64,000 nucleotides of DNA from Paraburkholderia panacisoli (GTDB lineage Bacteria > Pseudomonadota > Gammaproteobacteria > Burkholderiales > Burkholderiaceae). Made by a program: the position numbers and the translations under genes. The notes under the pieces are model-generated. The model made no database searches and was not told the DNA's origin. It saw only the letters and a list, made by a program, of their open reading frames with translations. The DNA is taken from the NCBI RefSeq assembly GCF_008369935.1, contig NZ_VTUZ01000003.1, positions 401,365 to 465,364 of the forward strand. The letters are read 5' to 3'. Below, in pieces: positions 45,891-54,656 of the stretch. The number at the start of each line of letters is the position of its first letter. Position 1 is the first letter of the stretch.

Positions 45891-47039
45891 CTACCAGCCG
45901 TAACTGCGGGGCCAGCCGGTGATTTCACCGTCGGCATTCTGCGCTTGATAAACCGGATATTGAGCGCCGGTCGCACAGGCGTGATTCGGCAAGATGCGCA
46001 GTTTCGTTCCGATGGGGAAGCGCTCGGCGATATCGCATTGCCCCGCAGCGTCTGCGCAAGCCTCTTGGGCCAGAGCGACGATACCGTGCTCCTGGTTCGC
46101 GCCGATCATCTGATACCCGGTCATCACCGTACCGTCCAGTGCGCACACCTGGCCATACCCATAGTCACAAGATTGTTTCGAAGTCCCACGGTCTCGACTC
46201 ATGGCCATCCAGCCTGCGTCGACGATCACCCAACCCTTGTCGATCTGATGCCCGATGACCGTCGTCAACACGCTAAGCGCGATGTCATCGATTTTGCACA
46301 CACCGACGTTATGCATCACCAGGTCGAAAAATACGTAGACTCCGGCGCGAACTTCCGTTACACCGTCTAGCCGTTGAGCGGCGAGTGCAGTCGGCGTCGA
46401 TCCGACACTGACTGTTTCGCAAGGCAACCCGGCGTCGCGCAGCCGTTGCGCGGCCCGCACGCAACCGGCGCGCTCCTGTTCCGCCATCGCAGCCAGCGCC
46501 TCGGGCGTATTCAACTCGTAGCTGGAGCCGGCGTGGGTCATCACTCCTCCCAGCCGGACTCCGTTCTCATGCAGCGCTCGTCCGACGCTCAGGAGAAGCG
46601 CGTCCTCCGGCTGGATCCCCGACCGGTGACCGTCCGTATCGATCTCGATCCAGACTTCGAAAGTCTCCCCATGGGCACGGCCAAACCCGGCGACCGCCTC
46701 GGCCGATTCGACGTTGTCCACGATCAGCTTCAAGTCGCAGCCTTTGCGCCGCAGGGCGAGTGCTCGCTCCAGCTTGGATGGAATGATGCTCACCGCGTAC
46801 AGAATGTCCGTTTCGCCCGCGGCAAAGAATTGTTCCGCTTCCTGCAATGTCGAAACGGTAATCCCCGACGCGCCGGCATCGGCCTGAGCCTTCCAGACTT
46901 GCACACACTTGGACGTCTTTACATGCGGTCGAAACGTCACGCCGAGCCGCGTCAAATGCTGCTGCATGCGCTCGATATTCCGCACCATTCGCGACTGGTC
47001 TATGAGCGCTGCCGGCGTTTCCAATTCTTTTAACGACAT
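45891..47039 (-). CDS. DSD1 family PLP enzyme, likely D-threo-3-hydroxyaspartate/D-serine dehydratase
   Basis: A 382-residue fold-type III PLP enzyme (alanine-racemase-like N-domain, D-serine dehydratase-like C-domain). The PLP Lys is residue 41 in RPHVKTSK; GVMTHAGSSYELNTPE and SVGSTPTALAAQRLDGVTEV are typical barrel segments. Near the end it has PNHACAT with His353 and Cys355, the metal-binding pair of DSD1 dehydratases; related D-threonine/D-hydroxyaspartate aldolases have His-x-Asp instead. So it should deaminate a D-configured 3-hydroxy amino acid, giving a 2-oxoacid and ammonia. With the L-type dehydratase next door it would allow use of both hydroxyaspartate enantiomers. Confidence 0.85.
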   Translation of the reverse strand: MSLKELETPAALIDQSRMVRNIERMQQHLTRLGVTFRPHVKTSKCVQVWKAQADAGASGITVSTLQEAEQFFAAGETDILYAVSIIPSKLERALALRRKGCDLKLIVDNVESAEAVAGFGRAHGETFEVWIEIDTDGHRSGIQPEDALLLSVGRALHENGVRLGGVMTHAGSSYELNTPEALAAMAEQERAGCVRAAQRLRDAGLPCETVSVGSTPTALAAQRLDGVTEVRAGVYVFFDLVMHNVGVCKIDDIALSVLTTVIGHQIDKGWVIVDAGWMAMSRDRGTSKQSCDYGYGQVCALDGTVMTGYQMIGANQEHGIVALAQEACADAAGQCDIAERFPIGTKLRILPNHACATGAQYPVYQAQNADGEITGWPRSYGW

Positions 47040-47132
47040 ATAACTAGTTATCCTAAATACATCAAATTACGACAACACCAAGGCACAAGCCGTCTTGCGA
47101 CGGCCGTCATATATTAAGAAACCGTGCTCGAA

Positions 47133-48095
47133 TCAGGCGGCCAGGAAACCGGCATAGCGGCCGATATCGACGTTGCCTCCGCTGACGATGACACCGACTC
47201 GCTTGCCTTTGAATTCGTCGCGCATCTCGCGTGCCGCGGCAAAGCCAAGGCAGCCAGTCGGCTCGACGACCATCTTCATGCGTTCGGCAAAAAAACGCAT
47301 GCATGCGACCAGCTGATCGTCGGTGACCGTCAAGATGTCGTCCACGTCTCGTCGAATAATCGGGAATGTATATTGCCCGAGATGCTGGGTTTGCGCGCCG
47401 TCGGCAATGGTTTTCGGCGTGTCGATATGCACGATGGAGCCGGATCTGAAAGACTGCTGCCCGTCGTTGCCGGCCTCCGGTTCGACACCGTAAATCTTGC
47501 AATGCGGGGAGAGCTCGCGGGCCGCGAGCGCGGACCCGGCAAGCAGGCCGCCACCGCCCAGGCACACGAACAATCCGTCGAGCTCGCCCACTTCCTCGAT
47601 CAGCTCTTTCGCCGCCGTACCCTGACCCGCGATCACATGCGGGTGGTCATACGGCGGGATCAAGGTCAATCCATGCCTGGCGGCGAGGTCGCGCCCGATC
47701 TGTTCACGGTCTTCCGTGTAACGATCGTAGGTCACCACATTGCCACCATAGCCCTTCGTCGCGGCAACCTTGGCGGCAGGCGCATCCAGTGGCATCACGA
47801 TGGTTGCCGGGATGCCCAGCGATCTGGCCGCCAAGGCGATCGCCTGCGCATGATTGCCCGATGAAAAGGCCACTACGCCTCTTGCGCGCTGACGCTCGTC
47901 AAACTGCATCAGCGCGTTCATCGCGCCGCGGAACTTGAAGGCACCCATGCGCTGGAAGTTTTCACACTTGAAGAACACCTGCGCGCCTAGCTCGGCGTCT
48001 ACCGTGCGCGAAGTCATGACCGGAGTCTTGCGGATCTCGGTTTTGATTCGCTCAGCCGCCGCCTTAACGTCGAAATACGTAGGAAGATCGTGCAT
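47133..48095 (-). CDS. Threo-3-hydroxyaspartate ammonia-lyase-like / serine racemase-type PLP dehydratase
   Basis: A 320-residue fold-type II PLP dehydratase. The Schiff-base Lys is residue 54 in GAFKFRGAMNAL, SSGNHAQAIALAA is the carboxylate-binding loop, and GGGGLLAGSALAA binds the phosphate of PLP. The length without the C-terminal regulatory domain fits threo-3-hydroxyaspartate ammonia-lyase (EC 4.3.1.16) or serine racemase rather than biosynthetic threonine deaminase. It should convert L-threo-3-hydroxyaspartate to oxaloacetate and ammonia. The neighbouring DSD1 and ornithine-cyclodeaminase-type genes support hydroxyaspartate over serine. It is also the family of BhcB of the beta-hydroxyaspartate cycle. 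Confidence 0.85.
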   Translation of the reverse strand: MHDLPTYFDVKAAAERIKTEIRKTPVMTSRTVDAELGAQVFFKCENFQRMGAFKFRGAMNALMQFDERQRARGVVAFSSGNHAQAIALAARSLGIPATIVMPLDAPAAKVAATKGYGGNVVTYDRYTEDREQIGRDLAARHGLTLIPPYDHPHVIAGQGTAAKELIEEVGELDGLFVCLGGGGLLAGSALAARELSPHCKIYGVEPEAGNDGQQSFRSGSIVHIDTPKTIADGAQTQHLGQYTFPIIRRDVDDILTVTDDQLVACMRFFAERMKMVVEPTGCLGFAAAREMRDEFKGKRVGVIVSGGNVDIGRYAGFLAA

Positions 48096-48183
48096 ATCAA
48101 TATTGATTCATGGATGTGGTCTATGTGGGCTGGCCTGCGACGTCGTACGCGCCACCCACCAGCCGCTTGAATTCAGCCGGTTC

Positions 48184-49155
48184 TCACCACGGCCACGCGA
48201 TCGACGTGCCGACGTTTGCCTCAGTGGCGCGATCACGCAGCATTCGGGCGACCGTCAGATCCTGCAAGGCGAGCCCTGTCATATCGAACACCGTTATGTC
48301 GCCGGGTTGCCGGTCGAAATGCGCATTGCCGGTAAGCAGATCGCCCAGTTCGATCATTTCTGTTTTCGGCGCCCATTGGGTTTCCCCTATCTCAGAGGCC
48401 TGGATACGATCGTCGACCACAAGCCGAACGCGCTCCAACAAACCGTCCGGAAGTTCGCGCTTGCCCTTGGTGTCCGCACCGACGCAGTTGAAATGCGTAC
48501 CCGGCCGAACCGCATCGAGATCGAATAGCGCACCCGCCCCGGGTGTCGCGGTAATGACGATATCGCTATCCGTCACCGCGCCATTTCGGTCTTCCGCCAA
48601 GCGGATGTCGCAATACGAACGGAACTGCGACTCGAACGCTTCGTCCTTCTCGCCGTTGACGGTGACGTACTGCACCCGTTTGAGCGAAGGCATGAGCCGC
48701 AGGGCGAAAGTCAGCTGAACGCGAGCCTGCACGCCGGAGCCGAATACACAGACCCGAGTGCTGTCCGGGCGGGCCAGTTGCATAAGACCCAAACCGCCGG
48801 CGGCACCCGTTCTCATGGTCGTGACGGCGTTACCGTCTATCACGCAGATCGGGCGCCCCGTCGCTGGATTGATGAGCATGATGGTCGCCTGATGCGGCTC
48901 CCCGCCTGACTGCCGGTTGGTAGGCCAAAAACCGGCCGCTTTGAATCCAAGCAGACTTTGGGTCTGAACGTCGCCCGATTTAATGCCGAAAACGCCGCCC
49001 GTCGAGAGCCGTTCGCGCACGACCTGGAAGACCCTGCCTTCTCGTTGGCTGTGCAGTACGAACGCCTCCCGCACGGCTTCAAGCACATCGTCCGCTTTTA
49101 ACAAAGACTCGACCGCGTCCTTGTCGAGAAGTACCAATCTTTCGTTATTTCGCAT
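48184..49155 (-). CDS. Ornithine cyclodeaminase/mu-crystallin family protein, possible iminosuccinate reductase
   Basis: A 323-residue NAD(P)-dependent protein of the ornithine cyclodeaminase/mu-crystallin family. It has LGFKAAGFWPTN near residue 65, GNAVTTMRTGAAGGLGLMQL near 109 and the Rossmann turn VCVFGSGVQARVQL near 130, then ITATPGAGALFDLDAVRPGT. BhcD, the iminosuccinate reductase of the beta-hydroxyaspartate cycle, is in this family and makes aspartate from the iminosuccinate released by hydroxyaspartate dehydratases; the operon position supports the same role here. Ketimine reductase or true cyclodeaminase activity is also possible. Its start overlaps the upstream regulator gene by 11 bases. 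Confidence 0.8.
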   Translation of the reverse strand: MRNNERLVLLDKDAVESLLKADDVLEAVREAFVLHSQREGRVFQVVRERLSTGGVFGIKSGDVQTQSLLGFKAAGFWPTNRQSGGEPHQATIMLINPATGRPICVIDGNAVTTMRTGAAGGLGLMQLARPDSTRVCVFGSGVQARVQLTFALRLMPSLKRVQYVTVNGEKDEAFESQFRSYCDIRLAEDRNGAVTDSDIVITATPGAGALFDLDAVRPGTHFNCVGADTKGKRELPDGLLERVRLVVDDRIQASEIGETQWAPKTEMIELGDLLTGNAHFDRQPGDITVFDMTGLALQDLTVARMLRDRATEANVGTSIAWPW

Positions 49156-49774
49156 CGTTATATACCGTTGCCCGTGAAACGCCCAGGTGGAGCGCGACGA
49201 TTTCCATTGCCCGGCGCACTTCCATGCTGCCGGACTGCTTGAGTTCGCGCATCAACATGCGGCGATCCTCCGTTTTGAGCGCCCGCGGGATGGTCCCGAG
49301 CCGAGCGGCAAACTGGTCGATGCGCTGCCGTATGGCGTCCGCACCCAAGGGCTCCAGGGATTCCTCGACCCCTGCGGCAGCGTCCGTACTGACGAAGCGC
49401 CCGAGCACGTTTTGCAAAGCCCCGAAAAGCGTCAGATCGATGTTCAGGCATAACGCCGCAACATATCTGCCGCTTGAATCCTTAATGCCGATCGACGTGC
49501 TCTTCACGGGACGCCCATCGGCAAACTGGTTCGCGTAGTTCGCGATCACCTGGGGATAACGGTCGTCAGCTATGCGCGCGAGTCCCAACACGGTGGCCGG
49601 TTCGCCTTCGACTCGACCCGACAGATTGTTGTGGATCGCCACGATTGCATGCTCGGCATGGACCAAGTCATGAACCACAACTTCGCAAAACGGGGAGAAC
49701 GTCTCGCCGAGCCCTTCCGCAATCTGCTTCAGTTGTTCGACTATCGTGTGCTGTTCGGTGGTTGGTTTTTGCAT
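49145..49774 (-). CDS. YheO/DauR-type PAS and HTH transcriptional regulator
   Basis: A 209-residue regulator with an N-terminal YheO-like PAS domain (residues 1-125: GLGETFSPFCEVVVHDLVHA, SIGIKDSSGRYVAALCLNID) and a C-terminal HTH_22 domain ending ALHLGVSRATVYNDAK, which is the DNA-recognition helix. DauR of Pseudomonas, of this type, represses a D-arginine catabolic operon, so a ligand-responsive repressor of a D- or hydroxy-amino acid operon fits well. It is the first gene of the operon, overlaps the next gene, and should control its own promoter. Confidence 0.88.
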   Translation of the reverse strand: MQKPTTEQHTIVEQLKQIAEGLGETFSPFCEVVVHDLVHAEHAIVAIHNNLSGRVEGEPATVLGLARIADDRYPQVIANYANQFADGRPVKSTSIGIKDSSGRYVAALCLNIDLTLFGALQNVLGRFVSTDAAAGVEESLEPLGADAIRQRIDQFAARLGTIPRALKTEDRRMLMRELKQSGSMEVRRAMEIVALHLGVSRATVYNDAK

Positions 49775-49799
49775 TTGTACAATTTATCTAACATTAAAT

Positions 49800-49812
49800 A
49801 ATTTGTCAAATT
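49800..49812. promoter_or_regulatory. Perfect inverted repeat upstream of the hydroxyaspartate operon
   Basis: AATTTGTCAAATT is a 6-1-6 perfect dyad, 26 bases upstream of the regulator's start, in an AT-rich segment (49770-49815) that stands out from GC-rich surroundings. It is a candidate operator for the YheO-type regulator or a core promoter element. Confidence 0.5.
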
Positions 49813-49835
49813 GTATTCTGGCGCCTTCCAGCAAC

Positions 49836-50025
49836 CTCTTGCATAGCTGTTGCCGTTCTTCGCGATGCTGCCCTGACGGCGCCGCTCACCCGAAGAGTGT
49901 TCTGACGGCGCCAGACCCAGCCAGACCATCAGCTGGCGCGGGTGCTCAAAGCGCGAGAGCCCCCCAACTCGGAGCATGCCAACGGCGGTAATGGACTACA
50001 CGCCGCGCATTGCCTGCAGGCCCAG
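49836..50025 (-). mobile_element. IS110 family transposase remnant (C-terminal part)
   Basis: The minus strand reads LQAMRGV, an in-frame TAG, then SITAVGMLRVGGLSRFEHPR, QLMVWLGLAPSEHSSGERRR and QGSIAKNGNSYARGC. This is the C-terminal Transposase_20 region of IS110/IS1111 elements (helix-hairpin-helix part and serine site). Both ends are missing. It lies immediately upstream of the hydroxyaspartate operon's promoter, so insertion and decay may have shaped that promoter. Confidence 0.8.
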
Positions 50026-50134
50026 TACGGGCGGATAGAACCGCCACAACGACGGCCTCACGCAGGTGGGACGTAGGGGACCAGGACGCTTTTACACGGC
50101 CTCGGCCGATCCGAAATGCCGGAGGACCCCCGGA

Positions 50135-50644
50135 CTATTCTGTCGCCCACTCAGCGAGTTTTGCCACCGTGTTCATGTTGCGGGCGGTGCCGGTCTTCGC
50201 AGCGGGAATTCTTAATTTTGAGTGTGCGATTCCGTTGCTGTAGTGCACGTACACCTCACGCGTTCCGAGCGCGATTTCTTCATCCTGCTGGCCGCTCACA
50301 TGAGACAGAGCGTCGGCAGGAGGTGGTGCATCGAGGAATATTGCGACGGTCCGATTCGACGCGGCAGCCCCGAATGGATTCCCGTCAACAACCGCGGCCA
50401 GCTCTGCGCCAGTTCGGACCAGTACACCTACTGGCTTGCCCGCGTATATCTCCAGGCAACGTGCCAGCCGAGCCTTCACGGAGGCTTCTGTGAGCTTGCT
50501 TTCGAAGACGACGTTGCCACTTGCGATATAGGTGCGCACGTTGGCAAAGCCAATGGACTCGCACATCGCTCGAAGCTCGGACATCGGGAGTTTACCGGTG
50601 CCTCCAACATTCACGGCCCGTAGGAAAGCCACGTATCGAGTCAT
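50135..50644 (-). CDS. DUF1697 family protein
   Basis: A 169-residue DUF1697 protein, a small soluble family of unknown function. It begins MTRYVAFLRAVNVGGTGKLP, continues LRAMCESIGFANVRTYIASG and NVVFES, and ends SKLRIPAAKTGTARNMNTVA, all family hallmarks. The start at 50644 follows AGGAT by seven bases; the open frame upstream overlaps the DoxD-like gene. It is probably monocistronic. Confidence 0.9.
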   Translation of the reverse strand: MTRYVAFLRAVNVGGTGKLPMSELRAMCESIGFANVRTYIASGNVVFESKLTEASVKARLARCLEIYAGKPVGVLVRTGAELAAVVDGNPFGAAASNRTVAIFLDAPPPADALSHVSGQQDEEIALGTREVYVHYSNGIAHSKLRIPAAKTGTARNMNTVAKLAEWATE

Positions 50645-50744
50645 AAAGTGATCCTGTCGTCGTTTCCGTCGGCGCAGTCTATCTTGAAGTCGCTCGATCC
50701 GTTCCAGAGCACTCTGTGGTGACCGGCTCAGTTCGGGTGCGGGT

Positions 50745-51839
50745 TCAACCGGTCGATTCCAACTGCGTAGTAAACGATCGGCCATCGACGTCGGTCAGCC
50801 GCAAAGTGACGCGCGTCTCAGGCGACACGTTGCTGTGAGGACCAGGTGGCAGCGTGATCGTTGCAGCTGCACCCATCGACGCACGAATGCCGTATGGACC
50901 TGCGGCAAACTGGTTGTAGGCGAAATCATTGGAGAACGCGCCCTTAGGCAACTTCGACAGAGCGGCAGCATCCCAGTGCTCGATGACCGTCTGGTCCGGA
51001 CCCAGCAATGCCGCTTCGACGACGTGCACCGGCGCTTCGGGCGTGCCCGCGTCCAGATACACGTGGAATCTGACCTGGCCGCCCGCCAGCAATTTTCCGT
51101 CTCGCATCGTCAGGTGGTGAACGGTCGGGCTAACCGGGCCGCCGTGAAAGGGCGTCACCACGGAACCGCGAAAGTAACTGTAGGTGCCAATGTTGTACGC
51201 CGCGACAAAGGCGAACAACGCCAATGCGAGGGTGCGATACGCACGATCGCTCTGCGGTAGCGGCAGACTGCCGCCCATCCATTGAAACCAGGCCTTGCCG
51301 GAGAGCGCCGGCCTGATCCGAAGCAGCACGTTGTCGATCGAATACGCGCTGCCGCCAGCCAGCAACAAAGTCGTGCCCATTGCAAGATTGCAGGCGGCCA
51401 TGGTCCACTCATCGATGCAGGTCGCTCCCTGCCAGCCGAACAGTGCCATCAGCACCACAGACAGCAGCATGGAAACAAGCGCCCCCAGACGCGTGACCAG
51501 CCCAACCATTAACATAAGGCCGAACACCAGCTCTACCGCGCTGAACACTATTACGCCCACGTAAAGCACGTAGAAATGCTGGAGCATAAATGCGATCAGA
51601 TGATCGAGCCCGAACAGTGCGCCTGGCATCGCCGTCTGAAACTTGTAGGCCATCCAGTGCGGCGCGTGCGGATCCAGTTTGCTTGGCCCGTAGATGAAGC
51701 GTCGCGAGCCACCGCCCCAATAGATGAACCCTTGTATGAAGCGTGTAACAGCCAGAGCGACACCGGCCAGGCGCCAGCTCCGAAGCGCGTCGTTACGCTG
51801 GGCACCGACAGTCGTCGCTTCTAGTGGGAGGGTTGCCAT
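50745..51839 (-). CDS. Thiosulfate:quinone oxidoreductase-like protein (DoxD-DoxA fusion)
   Basis: A 364-residue protein with an N-terminal membrane domain of the TQO/DoxD type and a C-terminal DoxA-like domain. Visible are RFIQGFIYWGGGSRRFIYGP, four to five helices (VLYVGVIVFSAVELVFGLML; GALVSMLLSVVLMALFGWQG), another helix near residue 215, then a beta-rich periplasmic part (GGQVRFHVYLDAGTPEAPVH, PYGIRASMGAAATITLPPGP). In Acidianus DoxD and DoxA are separate subunits that oxidise thiosulfate to tetrathionate with quinone. Fusion proteins occur in several bacteria. The exported DsrE-like gene just upstream on the same strand suggests a periplasmic sulfur function. The ATG at 51839 gives the normal start. 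Confidence 0.8.
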   Translation of the reverse strand: MATLPLEATTVGAQRNDALRSWRLAGVALAVTRFIQGFIYWGGGSRRFIYGPSKLDPHAPHWMAYKFQTAMPGALFGLDHLIAFMLQHFYVLYVGVIVFSAVELVFGLMLMVGLVTRLGALVSMLLSVVLMALFGWQGATCIDEWTMAACNLAMGTTLLLAGGSAYSIDNVLLRIRPALSGKAWFQWMGGSLPLPQSDRAYRTLALALFAFVAAYNIGTYSYFRGSVVTPFHGGPVSPTVHHLTMRDGKLLAGGQVRFHVYLDAGTPEAPVHVVEAALLGPDQTVIEHWDAAALSKLPKGAFSNDFAYNQFAAGPYGIRASMGAAATITLPPGPHSNVSPETRVTLRLTDVDGRSFTTQLESTG

Positions 51840-52009
51840 GTCAATGCATTTCCAGATACTTTGATTTAGACAGTTCACGGCGCGCACGCGCCGTCGGGGG
51901 CGTACTGTGCCCACTTTCTACACAGGATTGCGGGGTCCCCACGGTGCCGAATCGAGGAGCAGCGATATCGGCCGGTGTGCTGCCCCGATGCATCCCGCGC
52001 AGTGTGTGG

Positions 52010-52570
52010 TCAGAGTGGCATTAGCGCATAACCAGCTTGCTGCAGGGTTGTCACGGTAGTCAGTGCAGACAACGACAGCGTCACGCTGGGGTCGCTCCAG
52101 TCATACTCAAAGTGGTGTTCTGCCATGGCCTGGCCACACACCGCGATCGTGATGCCGTCCTTGCGGAGTTCCGCAATCAACGGCAGATTGGGGTTGGGCA
52201 CTCCGAACTGCGCGCGGTAGTGAGCATCGTCGAGCGCCAGCGATGTGGCCGAACCAGAAGCGACCGCGACGAATTTAAGCCTGCTCAACGGCACGCCTGA
52301 CGCCACGTAGAGATTCACCGCGCGCGCCACGTGATCAAGCGCTGGACTCACCTCATTGGGGTTCTTGGCCCCCTGCGTCAACGAGAAGACCACCTTGTAG
52401 GTGTGACCCGGCTGCGGCTTGAAAGCACCGTTCGGCAGAAAGTGCATCTTGCCGTAGTCGTGAACGCTCGGCGTCGTCCAGAAGTCGGGTGAATCCATCG
52501 TGCCTGCATGGACGGACAATGAAGCGGCAGCGAGCGCTGCCGTAGCTACGAAAGTTTTAATTTTGTACAT
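52010..52570 (-). CDS. Exported DsrE/DsrF-like sulfur relay protein
   Basis: A 186-residue protein with a clear signal peptide (MYKIKTFVATAALAAASLSV followed by HAG) and a DsrE/F-like fold: YKVVFSLTQGAKNPNEVSPA, HVARAVNLYVASGVPLSRLK, and LRKDGITIAVCGQAMAEHHF with a Cys at the sulfur-carrying position. Periplasmic DsrE-like proteins are thought to bind or carry sulfane sulfur. The gene lies 170 bp upstream of the DoxD-DoxA gene on the same strand; the two may act together on thiosulfate. No obvious ribosome-binding site, but the signal peptide fixes the start. Confidence 0.8.
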   Translation of the reverse strand: MYKIKTFVATAALAAASLSVHAGTMDSPDFWTTPSVHDYGKMHFLPNGAFKPQPGHTYKVVFSLTQGAKNPNEVSPALDHVARAVNLYVASGVPLSRLKFVAVASGSATSLALDDAHYRAQFGVPNPNLPLIAELRKDGITIAVCGQAMAEHHFEYDWSDPSVTLSLSALTTVTTLQQAGYALMPL

Positions 52571-53251
52571 GGTCGATTTCGATTTCAACAAGGTCGGGCT
52601 CTGCTTTGAGGATACCTGTTGGTCGTTACCGCAAAACTGACGAACACGTGACAAATTTGTAATGAACTCTCTTTCATACTTGGGCGCATTTCCGCCGAGT
52701 GCGCGTGTATGGCAAGCTAGCCGACGTGCACCCACGTCGACTGCCCTCCAAAGTCGACTAGTGCATGTCACGTTCAATCATGTTTAGGTCACGGTAAACT
52801 CGTAGTTCCGCACTCGGTGGCCATGTCGGATAATGCGATTCCAGCGGTCAGCAGCAGACCTCGTGTCGCGATCGCAATTGCCGGCGTTTTCAATGTCGCG
52901 CAGGTTCGCTCCATGAATCTGGAATGGGGTCTCTGCAAGATCCAGTCCGATAGTAGCTATCTTCATGATGAACGCTCCTTTGCCGTGGAAGTCACGACTT
53001 CTCCACTTTGGCATACGCCGAACCCCGAAGGGCGGAGTCGTCCATAACATCAGAGCCCGCCTGGGCCCCTGTGTCATCCGTGGCATGGGGCCACGGGTCC
53101 ATTCAACAAGAACTTACCAGGCAAGCAACCTGCATAAACGAGAGCAGGCGAACCGCCTCGCAACTGATTACCTTTTGACGAGCCGCCTGACCGAGGATCG
53201 GACAGACTGCGGAAGTCTGGAAAGAACCCCGCGGGAGAGGCGATACAAGAC
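52571..53251. other. Intergenic region containing an IS110 5' end
   Basis: About 680 bases. On the minus strand, 52905-52966 codes for MKIATIGLDLAETPFQIHGA, the N-terminus of an IS110 transposase, with its usual upstream AAAGGAGCGTTCATC ribosome-binding region; coding content ends after about 20 residues. The rest is unrecognised. Confidence 0.7.
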
Positions 53252-53628
53252 TTATTTCGTCATCACGCGGATCATCTTCTTGTCGAGGGTCAACGAGTTC
53301 AGCGTGGTTTTTGGAAAGACCTCGTAGTCGGACGGTTTCCCAAAGTCCAAAAACATCGAGATCTGGTCATTCAACCGGGTGATGAATTCGGTGTTGACGA
53401 CAATCGGCGCGGACCTCTGAATTTCACTGTGTACCTGGAAGGAGACGCTCTTTCTGACGAAAGTCTTGTTGTCGACGGGTCTCGCTCTGTGTATGCCGTA
53501 CGTGTTGTGGCGTCGCGCTCGATGGCTTTCAGCGTGTCTAGCGATATCGCAGAGGGGAAGGCGCCATATCCCCTTTCATTTAGATCGCTGACTATCTGAT
53601 TGATGTCGACAGAGAGAAACTCACACAT
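53252..53628 (-). pseudogene. Frameshifted hypothetical gene
   Basis: Reading from 53628 on the minus strand gives MCEFLSVDINQIVSDLNERG, YGAFPSAISLDTLKAIERDA, and a frame change near 53475, after which the sense is DNKTFVRKSVSFQVHSEIQR, SAPIVVNTEFITRLNDQISM and LTLDKKMIRVMTK to the TAA at 53252-53254. The start recalls 2-oxoglutarate oxygenase-like proteins (LNERGYGAFP), but no iron-binding HxD is present. A single base change would restore about 125 codons. It overlaps nothing on the other strand. Confidence 0.5.
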
Positions 53629-53937
53629 GTGTGAGCCGGCAGGCGTGCGGCTTCGCTGCCGGCGTTTGCACGCCATCGCTCCTGTCGAAACGTGGCGTTC
53701 ATTGGGGGCATCTTGGTCGAATGCATTTCGCCGGATGACCGCTGGCGGAAGAGAGCATAACAATGGCCGGATGGTGGAACCCTCGCAGCGAGGCGCGGGC
53801 CCCGACCTCGCAAAATTCGATCCGCCAATGCTTGAACGATTCCGCCAGATGCGTTCGATTCGGCGGTCGGGGGTTTTGTCGCGATAAGGATGCCGGGGTA
53901 AGATCGGAGCCGACATTGGCCTGAACTGAAGCGCGTA

Positions 53938-54656
53938 GTGAAGAAGGTATCTGCGGAAAAGGCGCTGCCCGCTGGCGTAGCGAAGGTGCTCAAGCGCCTG
54001 CACTATCCGCTGGACGTGATCCTGCTGTGCGTGCGGTAGTACGTAGCCTACTCGCTGAGTCTGCGCGATCTCGAGGAAATGATGGCCCAGCGTGGTCTCG
54101 CGGTCGATCACTCGACCGTGCACCGCTGGGTCATCAAGCTGCTACCGTTGTTCGAAAAGGCGTTTCGCCGCCACAAGCACCCGGTTGGCAAGAGCTGGAG
54201 GATGGACGAGACACACCTCAAGGTGCGGGGCAAGTGGACGTACCTCTATCGCGCCGCGGACAAGGCCGGCAATACCATCGACTTCTCGCGGCGTGCTCGC
54301 CGCGACAAGGCTGCCGCCCGGCGTTACCGCGAGAAAGCCATCGGCCAGAACACCGCACCTGATACCGTGACCGTCGACAAAAGCGATGCCAACCTGGCCG
54401 CGCTGTACGCCCTGAATGCGCAGCGCGAGACGCCCATCAGGATCCGTCAGCGCAAGTACATGAGCAAGATCATCGAGCAGGGCCATCGGGCCATCAAACG
54501 ACGAACACGACCGATGCTCGGGTTCAAAAATTTCCGTTGCGCGGCATCCTTGTCGGCGGCATCGAAACCATGCACATGATCGCCAAGGGGCAGATGAGAT
54601 GCCCCAAAGCCATTCGCTTGTCCGCCGCTCAGCAATTCTACTCCCTGGTTTCATAA
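53938..54656 (+). mobile_element. IS6 family transposase, inactivated
   Basis: The plus-strand frame from GTG 53938 reads LKRLHYPLDVILLCVR, a TAG stop at 54038-54040 where the family has Trp, then YVAYSLSLRDLEEMMAQRGL, VDHSTVHRWVIKLLPLFEKA and SWRMDETHLKVRGKWTYLYR (first Asp of the DDE triad), DTVTVDKSDANLAALYALNA (second Asp) and KIIEQGHRAIKRRTRPMLGF (third, Glu, with Gly replacing the usual Asp of EQDH). Near 54545 a one-base shift moves the end into another frame (GGIETMHMIAKGQMRCPKAI) up to TAA 54654-54656. Two lesions make it inactive. Confidence 0.88.

Noticed and set aside
45891..47039. Calling the DSD1 enzyme a beta-hydroxyaspartate aldolase (BhcC) to complete a BHA cycle
   Set aside because: The metal motif is His-Ala-Cys, which fits dehydratases; aldolases of this fold have His-x-Asp, and no BhcA-type aminotransferase gene is present.
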